The notes under the pieces: model-generated
Databases searched by the model: none
What the model saw: only the letters and a program-made list of their open reading frames with translations
What the model was told of the DNA's origin: nothing
Shown here: piece by piece, positions 16,859 through 26,128 of the stretch
Position numbering within the stretch: position 1 is the stretch's first letter
Layout of the letters: each line of letters begins with the position of its first letter
Position numbers and translations under genes: made by a program
Assembly (NCBI GenBank): GCA_041583495.1
Contig: JBFHFS010000014.1
Location: 34,101 to 98,100 of the forward strand
DNA: 64,000 nt
Direction: 5' to 3'
Origin: JBFHFS01 sp041583495
GTDB lineage: Bacteria; Bacteroidota; Bacteroidia; Bacteroidales; Marinilabiliaceae

Positions 16859-18766
16859 ATGTTAAACCCATACCTCGAAATACTTGAAAAACATTGGGGG
16901 TACAATCACTTCAGGCCCCTTCAGGAGGAGATCATTCGCGCTGTTGCCCGGGGCGAGGACACCCTTGCCCTTATGCCTACCGGAGGGGGGAAGTCCATTA
17001 CCTTTCAGGTCCCCGCATTGGCCTCTCCGGGAATCTGTTTGGTGGTTACTCCTTTGATCGCCCTCATGAAAGACCAGGTTGAAAACCTTGTTAAGAAGAA
17101 AATCAAGGCAGCGGCCATCCACTCGGGCCTCACTTACGATGAGATCAAAGTAACATTCGACAACGCCATGTTTGGTGGCACCAAGTTTCTGTACATCTCC
17201 CCGGAGCGCCTCTCCACCGAGCTATTTTTAGAAAAGTTACCCAATCTAAACATATCCCTGCTGGCCATCGATGAAGCCCATTGCATCTCGCAGTGGGGCT
17301 ACGACTTCAGACCCTCCTACCTGAAGATTGCCAGCATACGCGAACACCTGCCCGGGGTTCCGGTTCTGGCCCTTACGGCGACTGCCACCCCACGGGTTGC
17401 CACCGACATCATGGAGAAGCTTCTTTTTGGGAAACCCAACATTTTCTCCATGAGCTTTGCCAGAAAAAATTTGGCTTATGTGGTTCGCGAAGCCGACAAC
17501 AAGGAGCAACAGCTGGTAAAAATATTACAATCGGTAAGAGGAAGTGCCATTGTTTATGTTCGAAGCCGCAAAAAAACGCGCGAGTACGTTACCCTCCTTA
17601 AAGAGAACAATATTGAGGCCGACTATTTTCATGCCGGCCTCACACAAACTGTAAAAGACCAACGGCAAAGCCAATGGAAAAGCAATGCATTGAGGGTAAT
17701 CGTGGCGACCAATGCCTTTGGCATGGGCATCGACAAGCCCGATGTACGCCTGGTGGTCCATATGGAAGCTCCCGACTCACTGGAGGCTTATTTCCAGGAG
17801 GCAGGACGGGCAGGACGTGACGGCAAGAAAGCCTACGCCGTTTTATTGTGGAGCAACAACGACAAAGTAAGGCTTCGAAAAAGCATTGCCACCAGCTTTC
17901 CTGAGCCCGAAATCATCAAACGCATTTACGAGGCGTTGGGAAATTTTTTCCAACTCCCGGTGGGCGAAGGGTTTCAGAGAGTGTTCGATTTCGACATCGG
18001 GAAATTTTGCGGGGCTTTCGGATTCAACATCCTCACCGTATTCAACAGCTTGAAAATATTACAAAGAGCCGGATACTTAACCTTTACCGAAGAGCTGGAT
18101 ATCCCCTCGAAGGTTTTATTCCTCATGGAAGGATCAGAGCTCTACAAATTTCAGGTTGCCAACGCGACCCTCGACCAGGTTATCAAGGCACTTCTGCGGT
18201 CATACACAGGCCTCTTTACCGAATTTGTAGCCATAAATGAAAGTCTGCTGGCCAAAAGAATGAATACAACCACCGACACCCTGTATCAGGCACTGGCAAA
18301 GCTTAACCACTTAAAAGTCATCAAATTCATCCCGCGGCGCAAAACCCCGTTAATCAGTTATATCCAGTCGCGCGAAGAAACCCGACTTATCAGGCTGACA
18401 GCCGAGGTGTACGATCTCCGCAAACTACGCTATGAGGAACAGGTTGAGTCGGTGATTGAGTTCGCCAGCCTCTCGCACGTTTGCCGCAGCCGGCTCCTCC
18501 TGAACTATTTTGGTCAATCCAGATCAGAAAACTGTGGCTTGTGCGATGTTTGCATTGCACGGAAAAAAACCAACGTCGACGATGACACCTTCGACCGGAT
18601 TCATCAGGCACTCAGAGGGGTTCTGGATCATTTGCCCCAGACGGCAGAGAAGGTGGTGGATAAACTGGACTTTACCAAGGACGATGTATGGCGCGTTTTA
18701 GCCTGGCTCGAAGAAAACAATGTGGTGGGAGAAAACCAGGAAGGTCAACTCGAATGGCTAAAATGA
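16859..18766 (+). CDS. recQ: RecQ-type ATP-dependent DNA helicase
   Basis: A 635-residue superfamily 2 helicase. The Walker A motif MPTGGGKS is at about residues 39-46, the DEAH box (AIDEAHCISQWGYDFRPSYL) near 140, motif IV-VI residues include YFHAGL and QEAGRAGRDGKKA, and a zinc-binding region follows (CRSRLLLNYFG ... ENCGLCDVC). It unwinds DNA 3'-5' in repair. The C-terminus ends in a short winged region without an HRDC domain, so it is the short RecQ form often found beside a longer one in Bacteroidota. It heads a co-directional block of nucleic-acid genes. Confidence 0.95.
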   Translation: MLNPYLEILEKHWGYNHFRPLQEEIIRAVARGEDTLALMPTGGGKSITFQVPALASPGICLVVTPLIALMKDQVENLVKKKIKAAAIHSGLTYDEIKVTFDNAMFGGTKFLYISPERLSTELFLEKLPNLNISLLAIDEAHCISQWGYDFRPSYLKIASIREHLPGVPVLALTATATPRVATDIMEKLLFGKPNIFSMSFARKNLAYVVREADNKEQQLVKILQSVRGSAIVYVRSRKKTREYVTLLKENNIEADYFHAGLTQTVKDQRQSQWKSNALRVIVATNAFGMGIDKPDVRLVVHMEAPDSLEAYFQEAGRAGRDGKKAYAVLLWSNNDKVRLRKSIATSFPEPEIIKRIYEALGNFFQLPVGEGFQRVFDFDIGKFCGAFGFNILTVFNSLKILQRAGYLTFTEELDIPSKVLFLMEGSELYKFQVANATLDQVIKALLRSYTGLFTEFVAINESLLAKRMNTTTDTLYQALAKLNHLKVIKFIPRRKTPLISYIQSREETRLIRLTAEVYDLRKLRYEEQVESVIEFASLSHVCRSRLLLNYFGQSRSENCGLCDVCIARKKTNVDDDTFDRIHQALRGVLDHLPQTAEKVVDKLDFTKDDVWRVLAWLEENNVVGENQEGQLEWLK

Positions 18767-18831
18767 ACCACTTAAATTTGGGAAATATTGGATTTTTTAA
18801 CCTTATCCTAATCTTACTCAATATAAAAAGC

Positions 18832-18839
18832 TAATTTTG
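18832..18839 (+). promoter_or_regulatory. Candidate -7 box before the DUF5063 gene
   Basis: TAATTTTG is a full -7 match, 115 bases before the ATG at 18955. No -33 element is evident. Confidence 0.35.
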
Positions 18840-18954
18840 CACACGATGTTTGGTTTACCCCGAAATTAAAAACGGGCTGTTAACCACCCTATTAAAACAG
18901 ATCGGCCAAACGTAGTTTCCTAAACCAACCGATCACTAAACAGGTTATAAGAGC

Positions 18955-19602
18955 ATGGAAGGAGATTTTGAACATTTGGTATATTCGAAAAATGTCATTG
19001 AGTTTGTTACCGTGGCCCGGGAGTATTGCACCTGGCTTGAGAACACGTTACAACTACCCAGACGCGACTTTATTGAAACCGGGGTCAAGCTCTTGCCGCT
19101 ATTGTATCTAAAAACGGTGGTTTTGCCCAAGCCATCGCCAATGCTTAAAGAGGACTTCCTGGACAAGTCGGTAAGTGAAGGGGAATACCAGCACCTGCTT
19201 AACACCGTATTGGTAAAGATGGGTCCGCACAACGATTATTTGGAAGTGTTTACCGCTGACATGCAAAACAGTGTGGAACCCCTCACGGCCTCCATTGCTG
19301 AAAATCTCGCCGATATTTATCAGGATCTAAAAGATTTTTTGAGTAGTTATCGCACCGCCGTTACCGAAATTATGAACGATGCACTTTGCGAACTCCTCAA
19401 CAATTTTGAACTCTATTGGGGACAAAGGCTTGTGAACGTTCTCCGTGCATTGCATCAGTTATTATTTGGCGGAGAGGATCTCGATGAGGACGCCGATGCA
19501 AAATCCCCCCTGGAAGAAGAACGAAATACCGAAGATTGGCTTATTTCCAGAATGCAAAAAAACTGGCAGTCCTCTTCCCAAGAAGATGAATCAGAAGAAT
19601 AG
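18955..19602 (+). CDS. DUF5063 domain protein
   Basis: A 215-residue protein that I match to DUF5063 (VYSKNVIEFVTVAREYCTWL). The family is found mainly in Bacteroidota and has no known function. The sequence is mostly alpha-helical, has no signal peptide or membrane segment, and ends in an acidic tail (DEDADAKSPLEEERNTEDWL). It precedes the 3'-5' exonuclease gene by 68 bases. The two genes may work together, but that rests only on proximity. Confidence 0.85.
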   Translation: MEGDFEHLVYSKNVIEFVTVAREYCTWLENTLQLPRRDFIETGVKLLPLLYLKTVVLPKPSPMLKEDFLDKSVSEGEYQHLLNTVLVKMGPHNDYLEVFTADMQNSVEPLTASIAENLADIYQDLKDFLSSYRTAVTEIMNDALCELLNNFELYWGQRLVNVLRALHQLLFGGEDLDEDADAKSPLEEERNTEDWLISRMQKNWQSSSQEDESEE

Positions 19603-19670
19603 CAGAAAATCATCCATGAGCCCAAACCGCTCAACCTGGGTTACAAAAACCCATAAAATCATTTTAATGA

Positions 19671-20288
19671 ATGCAAAATACCATCTCGAAAGAAGACATT
19701 AAGGAATTACCATTAAAACAATTCGAAGGTCCTGTAACGGTTATTGAAAACCCCGAGGATGTGGAGAGGATCGTTCAAATCCTCCGGCAAGAAAAAGTTT
19801 TGGGATTCGATACCGAAACAAAGCCCTCCTTTAAAAAAGGAAGTTCACATGAGGTCTCTCTTCTTCAACTAAGCACTTATAAAGAGGCCTACCTTTTTAG
19901 GTTAAACCAAACGGGACTCACCGATGCCTTATCGGAACTGCTGGCCGACGCCTCCATATTGAAGGTTGGGGTTGGCATTCGTGATGATCTGCGCGGACTT
20001 CAACGTTTGAGTCGCTTTACGGCCGATGGGTTTATTGAACTTCAGGAGATGGTAACCCATTACGGGATAGAGGTTTTCAGTCTTAAGAATCTGGCTGGAC
20101 TCCTGCTGGACTTTCGCATATCCAAGCGTCAACAACTGTCCAACTGGGAAGCAGAACAACTCACCGAGGCTCAAATTTACTATGCGGCCACCGACGCCTG
20201 GGCTGCCTTGTGCATCTATCAAAAGCTCATAAAAATGTTGCCGATTAAGCAATCAAAGAAAAACGGAACATCCAGGCATCAAGCTTAG
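19671..20288 (+). CDS. 3'-5' exonuclease, DEDDy family (RNase D-like)
   Basis: A 205-residue exonuclease domain without extra HRDC domains. The catalytic residues are visible: D and E in GFDTETKPSF (about residues 44-53), the second Asp region in VGVGIRDDLRGL, and the Tyr-Asp pair in YYAATDAWAALCIY near 170. It removes nucleotides from the 3' end of RNA or DNA. Isolated domains like this are common in Bacteroidota and resemble the WRN and RNase D exonuclease domains. It follows DUF5063 and precedes the rRNA methyltransferase gene. Confidence 0.9.
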   Translation: MQNTISKEDIKELPLKQFEGPVTVIENPEDVERIVQILRQEKVLGFDTETKPSFKKGSSHEVSLLQLSTYKEAYLFRLNQTGLTDALSELLADASILKVGVGIRDDLRGLQRLSRFTADGFIELQEMVTHYGIEVFSLKNLAGLLLDFRISKRQQLSNWEAEQLTEAQIYYAATDAWAALCIYQKLIKMLPIKQSKKNGTSRHQA

Positions 20289-20366
20289 CAACAGTTACCC
20301 ACCTGATTTAAAACCGATCCGGGGTCGGCTTAACGCTCAAAAAAAAAAACAATCTCGCAACGAAAT

Positions 20367-21551
20367 ATGGCGTATTCTAAAATAACACTAAAACCAGGAA
20401 AAGAACAAAGCGTATTAAGGTTTCACCCCTGGGTATTTTCAGGCGCTATCCAATCCACCACCGGCGAAATAGCTGAAGGGGATACTGTTGAGATTTTTGA
20501 CCACCAAAACAAGCTTCTAGGGATGGGACACTCGCAATCGGGTTCCGTTGCGGTAAAAATCTTCTCCTTCGAGCAAGTGACTCCGGACGAATCATTCTGG
20601 AAAAAGAAGATAGAGAAGGCCTACCTGCTTAGAAAAGACCTCGGTCTTGTTAACCATCCAAACACCAATGCCTACCGCCTGGTCAATGCCGAAGGGGATG
20701 GCTTACCGGGGCTGATCATCGACATTTTCAACGAAGCGGCCATTATCCAAACCCACTCGGCAGCAATGTATTTGATGAGGGAGATGCTCTTTGATATTCT
20801 TGAGGGTCTCTTAAAGGCTCCTTTAAAGGGCCTCTATCTGAGTTCGGAAGGAGCCCTTCCCGGCAAATCCGGATCCGGTACCGGCTATCGCCTCATTGGC
20901 CAGGGGCCGGTGAAAAGGCAGGCACTCGAGAATGGTCTTCAATTTAACATCAACCCCGAAAAACCTCAGAAATCAGGATTTTTCCTGGACAGACGGGAAT
21001 GCCGGGCCCTTTTTGGTCAGTACAGCCACGGCAGATCCGTGCTGGATATTTTCTGTCACACGGGAGCCTTTTCGCTCTATGCCCTTAAAGAAGGGGCACA
21101 ACAAGTACACTCGGTCGACAGTTCGGAAAGAGCCATCGAGATTTGCCGGAAAAACGTGGCCTTAAACTTCCCCCAGGAGAACAGGCATGAAGCTTTTCCC
21201 GATGATGCTTTCAAATTTCTGGATAATGCCGCCGGAAAGTACGATTTGATGGTGATTGACCCACCGGCTTTTGCCAAACACCAAAAAGTGGTGCACAATG
21301 CCCTTCAGGGTTATAGAAAGTTAAACATCAAAGCAATCGAAACCATTCGGCCCGGAGGTATTATCTTTACTTTTTCAAGCTCCCAGGTAGTTAGCCGCGA
21401 AGCTTTTAGAAAAACTGTTTTTTCGGCCGCTGCCAAAACAGGCCGAACCGTACGCATACTTCACCAGATGGAGCAATCTGCAGATCATCCCATAGATATT
21501 TTTCACCCTGAGGGCGAATATTTAAAAGGGTTGGTATTGCATGTAGAATAA
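20367..21551 (+). CDS. rlmI: Class I rRNA methyltransferase (RlmI/Cfr-type C5 family)
   Basis: A 394-residue protein. An N-terminal PUA domain (LKPGKEQSVLRFHPWVFSGAI) is followed by a RlmI-like central domain and a Rossmann methyltransferase. The latter has FFLDRRECRALFGQYSHGRS, SVLDIFCHTGAFSLYAL (SAM-binding) and MVIDPPAFAK (catalytic region). RlmI makes 5-methylcytosine at position 1962 in E. coli 23S rRNA, and members of this family are usually annotated so. The exact target in this organism is not known. It lies in a co-directional RNA/DNA-processing block. Confidence 0.85.
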   Translation: MAYSKITLKPGKEQSVLRFHPWVFSGAIQSTTGEIAEGDTVEIFDHQNKLLGMGHSQSGSVAVKIFSFEQVTPDESFWKKKIEKAYLLRKDLGLVNHPNTNAYRLVNAEGDGLPGLIIDIFNEAAIIQTHSAAMYLMREMLFDILEGLLKAPLKGLYLSSEGALPGKSGSGTGYRLIGQGPVKRQALENGLQFNINPEKPQKSGFFLDRRECRALFGQYSHGRSVLDIFCHTGAFSLYALKEGAQQVHSVDSSERAIEICRKNVALNFPQENRHEAFPDDAFKFLDNAAGKYDLMVIDPPAFAKHQKVVHNALQGYRKLNIKAIETIRPGGIIFTFSSSQVVSREAFRKTVFSAAAKTGRTVRILHQMEQSADHPIDIFHPEGEYLKGLVLHVE

Positions 21552-21675
21552 ATCTAACAAACTCAGGATCAGAGCTTGAAATGAGTAACCGCTCAGTGAG
21601 CTTTTATATAGAAAGACTCAACCGCGAACTCCCCGATCCCCTACTTTGGGGACAGAAACACAAAAAAGAATTTGC

Positions 21676-22896
21676 ATGAAATTTACTAAATTCGGTTTTA
21701 CGGCAGAGGTTCTGGATGGACTGGATGCCATGAGGTTTGAAAAGGCCACCCCTGTGCAAACCCAGACCATACCCATCATTATGAAAGGGAAAGATCTGAT
21801 AGCCTGTGCACAAACCGGGACAGGAAAAACAGCAGCTTATTTGCTTCCCATACTCGATCGTCAGGTACGAAACAAGACCGAAGGGGTAGACACCCTTATT
21901 TTGGTGCCCACCCGCGAGCTGGCCATGCAGATAGACCAACAACTGGAGGGCTTCAGCTACTTTTTGCCAGTCACCTCCATTGCCGTTTATGGGGGCAACG
22001 ACGCCGGCTTGTGGGACCGACAAAAGAATGCTCTGGTCACCGGGGCTCAGATAGTAGTGGCCACACCGGGCCGCCTGCTCCAGCACCTCAGCATGGGCTA
22101 TGTGAAGATGGATACGCTAAAACATCTGATCTTAGATGAAGCCGACCGGATGCTGGACATGGGCTTCCACGACGACATCCTTCAGATCGTATCGACACTG
22201 CCCAAAGAAAGGCAGACCCTATTGTTTTCAGCCACCATGCCCCCAAATATCCGCGACCTGGCACGCAAACTTCTGGTGGAGTCCGAGGAGGTTAATATTG
22301 CCATGTCGAAACCTGCTGAAGGGATTCTGCAGGGGGCTTACGTGGTGTACGAACAACAAAAGCTGCCCCTGGTAAAGAGCCTTCTGGAAGGCAAAGACCT
22401 GAAAAGCATACTGGTCTTCTCCTCCACCAAAATTAAGGTTAAGGAAATATATAAGACTCTGAAATCCCACGGATTTAACGCCGCAGCCATCCATTCCGAT
22501 CTGGAACAAAAGGACAGGGCCGAAGTGATGCGTGAATTCCGAAACCGAAACATTCAGATACTGGTAGCCACCGACATTATTGCCAGGGGAATTGATGTGG
22601 AGGCCATCGACCTGGTCATCAACTATGATGTGCCCAACGATGCCGAAGATTATGTGCACCGGGTAGGACGTACCGCCCGTGCCGAATCCACCGGGGTGGC
22701 ACTTACCTTCATTTCGGACAAAGACCAGCGCGACTTTGCCCAAATTGAAAAACTCATCGAGACAGAAGTGTACAAGATACCTCTGCCCGAAGAAATTGGC
22801 CCCGGTCCTGAATACAACCCCAAGAAACATGGGCGGGATAAAGGCGGCTATTTTAAAGGAAAAAAGAGTAAAAAAGGGAAAAAACCGCGTCAATAA
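21676..22896 (+). CDS. DEAD-box RNA helicase
   Basis: Start is taken at 21676 (MKFTKFGFTAEVLDGLDAMRF), just before the Q motif; a start at 21646 would add ten atypical residues. The 406-residue core has the Q motif (KATPVQTQTIP), Walker A (AQTGTGKT), PTRELA, DEADRMLDMGF, SAT (FSATMPPNI), and the HRVGRTARAE arginine finger motif. It ends in a short basic tail (KKSKKGKKPRQ) for RNA binding. It resembles RhlE-type helicases acting in ribosome assembly or RNA decay. No cold-shock element is visible upstream. Confidence 0.93.
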   Translation: MKFTKFGFTAEVLDGLDAMRFEKATPVQTQTIPIIMKGKDLIACAQTGTGKTAAYLLPILDRQVRNKTEGVDTLILVPTRELAMQIDQQLEGFSYFLPVTSIAVYGGNDAGLWDRQKNALVTGAQIVVATPGRLLQHLSMGYVKMDTLKHLILDEADRMLDMGFHDDILQIVSTLPKERQTLLFSATMPPNIRDLARKLLVESEEVNIAMSKPAEGILQGAYVVYEQQKLPLVKSLLEGKDLKSILVFSSTKIKVKEIYKTLKSHGFNAAAIHSDLEQKDRAEVMREFRNRNIQILVATDIIARGIDVEAIDLVINYDVPNDAEDYVHRVGRTARAESTGVALTFISDKDQRDFAQIEKLIETEVYKIPLPEEIGPGPEYNPKKHGRDKGGYFKGKKSKKGKKPRQ

Positions 22897-22965
22897 ATTT
22901 TGAATCAATGAGATTCAAGGCACTGCATCAAACCAGCACCAAGCCTTTGCGTCTCTTTTTTCAAT

Positions 22966-25116
22966 ATGAACAATACCATAATGCACTCCATTTTAACGAA
23001 TCTTATTGCCGGCCAAACCGGTATTTCCTCTCAACAAGTGGCCCATACCATTGAGCTGCTTGACGAAGGGGCCACCATTCCATTTATCAGCCGTTACCGT
23101 AAAGAACGCACAGGCAGCCTCGACGAAGTAGCCATCGGAGCCATAAAAGAGAGTTACGAAAAACTTCAGGAGGTTGAAAAACGAAAAGCCTTCATTCTTA
23201 AAACCATTGAAGAACAGGGGGCCCTCACCGAAGAGCTCAAAGCGAAAATAAATGCCTCGTTTCAACTCAACGAACTGGAGGATATCTACCTGCCTTACAA
23301 ACCCAAGCGAAAAACCCGTGCGGTAAAAGCCCTCGAATTAGGCCTTGAACCGCTGGCCCAGCTGTTGATGAAACAACAGGAACGGGATATCGAAAGCCGT
23401 GCGGAAGCCTTTCTCTCCGATGAAGTCCCCGATGTGGAAGCCGCCCTGCAGGGAGCGCGCGACATCGTTGCAGAATGGATAAACGAAAACCTTACGGTGC
23501 GTGAGGTGGTGAGAAAAACTTTTGAACGGGAAGCCATTGTTTCAGTTAAGGTAGTGAAAGGCAAAGAAGAAGAAGGGGTCAAATACCGCGATTACTTCGA
23601 GCTTAGCGAACCCCTGAAAAAATGCCCCTCGCATCGGTTTCTTGCCATGCAACGAGGTGAAAAAGAGGGATTTCTGAAAACCTCCATTGCCCCCGACACT
23701 CAGGAATTAACCGACAAACTGAAGCGGCTAATCATTAAGGGGCAGACGGGGGCTTCCCGGGAGGTTGAAAAAGCACTCGAGGATGCCTACAAAAGGCTGC
23801 TGGCACCGTCCATTGAAAATGAGATATCCACCCTTTTTAAAGAGAAAGCCGATACGGAAGCCATCCGGGTTTTTGCCGACAATTTACGGCAGTTGCTTCT
23901 GGCCTCGCCCCTGGGGCAAAAACGGGTTCTGGCCATCGATCCCGGTTTCCGAAGTGGCTGTAAGGTAGTTTGTCTGGATGCCCAGGGAACCTTATTACAC
24001 AACGAAACGATCTATCCCCACCCCCCGCAAAACCAAACCGGCATCGCCATGAAAAAGCTGGATTCCCTGGCCGATGCCTATAAGATTGAAGCCATCGCCA
24101 TCGGAAACGGCACCGCTTCGCGCGAAACCGAAACCTTTGTCCGAAAAACCCATTTCAGACAGGAGCTGCAGGTTTTTGTGGTAAGCGAAGATGGCGCTTC
24201 CGTTTACAGCGCCAGCAAAGTGGCACGGGATGAATTTCCCGAATATGATGTAACTGTGCGCGGGGCTGTATCCATTGGCCGAAGGTTGATGGATCCGCTG
24301 GCCGAACTGGTAAAAATAGACCCCAAATCGATCGGGGTAGGCCAATACCAGCATGATGTGGATCAACCCAGACTAAGGGAGTCGCTCGACCAGGTGGTGG
24401 AGTCGTGTGTGAACCGGGTGGGGGTTAACTTAAATACCGCCAGTCATCACCTGCTCACCTATGTATCAGGGCTGGGGCCTCAACTGGCCAAAAACATCGT
24501 GCAATACCGTGAGGAGAATGGACCCTTTTCCTCACGAACCGAATTAAAAAAAGTGCCCCGTCTGGGAGCCAAAGCCTTTGAACAATCTGCCGGATTCCTC
24601 AGAATAAGCGGCACCTCCAACCCATTGGACAATACCGCCGTTCATCCTGAGTCCTATGCGGTGGTGAAAAAAATGGCCCGGGATCTGAACGCCAAAGTTG
24701 CCGATCTGATTGAAAAAAAGGAACTCCGGGATACGATAAAACCCGAGAATTATGTCACCCCCGAAACCGGCTTACCCACCCTAAAGGACATCCTCTCCGA
24801 GCTGGAGAAGCCGGGTCGTGATCCGCGCCAGACCATCAAGGTGTTTGAATTTTCCAAAGAGGTGTTCACCATCAACGATCTGAAAGCAGGAATGGTGCTG
24901 CCGGGCATTGTTACCAACATCACCAATTTTGGCGCCTTTGTTGATGTGGGCGTCAAGCAGGACGGTCTGGTGCACATATCCCAAATGGCCAACCGTTACA
25001 TCTCCAATCCCGCCGAGGTGGTAAAATTACATCAGCATGTACAGGTCCGGGTTTTGGAGGTTGATTTGAATCGCAAACGAATCCAACTCTCGCTAAAAGA
25101 ATCGTCAGCCGACTAA
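22966..25116 (+). CDS. tex: Tex, RNA-binding transcription accessory protein
   Basis: A 716-residue protein with the full Tex arrangement. An N-terminal HTH-like helical region is followed by a YqgF/RNase H-like fold (VLAIDPGFRSGCKVVCLDAQ near residue 323), helix-hairpin-helix segments (LLTYVSGLGPQLAKNIVQYR) and a C-terminal S1 RNA-binding domain (LPGIVTNITNFGAFVDVGVK). Tex is a conserved bacterial protein linked to transcription and stress response, with an unclear mechanism. ATG at 22966 or 22981 are both possible starts. The LysO gene follows by 13 bases. Confidence 0.95.
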   Translation: MNNTIMHSILTNLIAGQTGISSQQVAHTIELLDEGATIPFISRYRKERTGSLDEVAIGAIKESYEKLQEVEKRKAFILKTIEEQGALTEELKAKINASFQLNELEDIYLPYKPKRKTRAVKALELGLEPLAQLLMKQQERDIESRAEAFLSDEVPDVEAALQGARDIVAEWINENLTVREVVRKTFEREAIVSVKVVKGKEEEGVKYRDYFELSEPLKKCPSHRFLAMQRGEKEGFLKTSIAPDTQELTDKLKRLIIKGQTGASREVEKALEDAYKRLLAPSIENEISTLFKEKADTEAIRVFADNLRQLLLASPLGQKRVLAIDPGFRSGCKVVCLDAQGTLLHNETIYPHPPQNQTGIAMKKLDSLADAYKIEAIAIGNGTASRETETFVRKTHFRQELQVFVVSEDGASVYSASKVARDEFPEYDVTVRGAVSIGRRLMDPLAELVKIDPKSIGVGQYQHDVDQPRLRESLDQVVESCVNRVGVNLNTASHHLLTYVSGLGPQLAKNIVQYREENGPFSSRTELKKVPRLGAKAFEQSAGFLRISGTSNPLDNTAVHPESYAVVKKMARDLNAKVADLIEKKELRDTIKPENYVTPETGLPTLKDILSELEKPGRDPRQTIKVFEFSKEVFTINDLKAGMVLPGIVTNITNFGAFVDVGVKQDGLVHISQMANRYISNPAEVVKLHQHVQVRVLEVDLNRKRIQLSLKESSAD

Positions 25117-25129
25117 ATATCACGTCGAT

Positions 25130-26107
25130 ATGATTTCAATAATGGTGATCGGGTTGTTTGCCGCCGGCATCCCCCTTGGTTATCTGATCAAGGGGCAAAC
25201 CGCTGTCCTCAAAATCTCCGAACGCCTGATCAGTTGGGTTATTCTGGCCCTGTTATTCTTTCTGGGAATATCGGTGGGTAGCAATCCCCAGGTGGTTCGC
25301 AATTTTTCGGAACTTGGATGGCAGGCCTTTTGCCTCAGTTCGGGAGCCATCCTGGGCAGCCTGGTCCTGGCCTGGCTGGCCACCAAACTCTTCAGGGAAA
25401 ACGGCGCCCCCCCTCCTTCCATCGAAAAAACAAACGACAAACAAGAACCCGCGCCAAAAGCCGACAGTTCAAACTGGAAAAGACTCCTGCATTCAACCAT
25501 CCGGAGTCAAAGTCTCTGGGTTCTCTTCTTTTTCTTTGTGGGGGTGGTGGGAGCCCTTAAAAGTTGGATCCCGTCATTCTGGGGGGATGCACAACTCACC
25601 ACCCTGACTCTTTACTTTTTGATGACATTGGTAGGCCTAAGCATTGGAGGAGATCCACGGGCCCTGAATGTGATAAGGCATATTCGTCTCAGGGTTATCC
25701 TGGTGCCTTCAATAGTTGTGGTGGGTAGCCTCGCCGGAAGTGCCCTCTTTTCGATGGTACTTCAGGAAATATCCTTGCCCAATGCGCTGGCAGTTGGGGC
25801 AGGGTTTGGCTATTACTCCCTGTCGGGAATCTTTATCGGACAAATAAGTGGAGAGGAAATGGGTGTGATAGCCCTGCTGGCCAATCTTTTCAGAGAGGTT
25901 ATAACCCTGGTTGGGGCACCATTCATGGTGAGATATTTCGGAAAACTAGGCGCTATCGTTGCGGGAGGAGCCACAGCCATGGACACCACTTTGCCGGTAA
26001 TCGTAAAGGCAACGGGAAAGGAATACGCCATTGTCTCCATTTTTAGTGGCATTGTGCTTACCGTTTTGGTCCCGGTATTAGTGCCATTTATACTGGAATT
26101 TCTCTAA
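25130..26107 (+). CDS. lysO: LysO-family lysine exporter
   Basis: A 325-residue integral membrane protein with about eight membrane segments and the LysO (DUF340) pattern, including VLPGIV-type loops replaced by FRENGAPPPSIEKT. LysO exports lysine and its analogues in E. coli. The conserved GAGFGYYSLSGIFI and FREVITLVGAPFMVRYFG regions support the assignment. It sits after tex on the same strand with a 13-base gap, so the two are likely co-transcribed. Direction and substrate are inferred from the family. Confidence 0.85.
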   Translation: MISIMVIGLFAAGIPLGYLIKGQTAVLKISERLISWVILALLFFLGISVGSNPQVVRNFSELGWQAFCLSSGAILGSLVLAWLATKLFRENGAPPPSIEKTNDKQEPAPKADSSNWKRLLHSTIRSQSLWVLFFFFVGVVGALKSWIPSFWGDAQLTTLTLYFLMTLVGLSIGGDPRALNVIRHIRLRVILVPSIVVVGSLAGSALFSMVLQEISLPNALAVGAGFGYYSLSGIFIGQISGEEMGVIALLANLFREVITLVGAPFMVRYFGKLGAIVAGGATAMDTTLPVIVKATGKEYAIVSIFSGIVLTVLVPVLVPFILEFL

Positions 26108-26128
26108 ACCCCTTAAGAAAAATATTTT

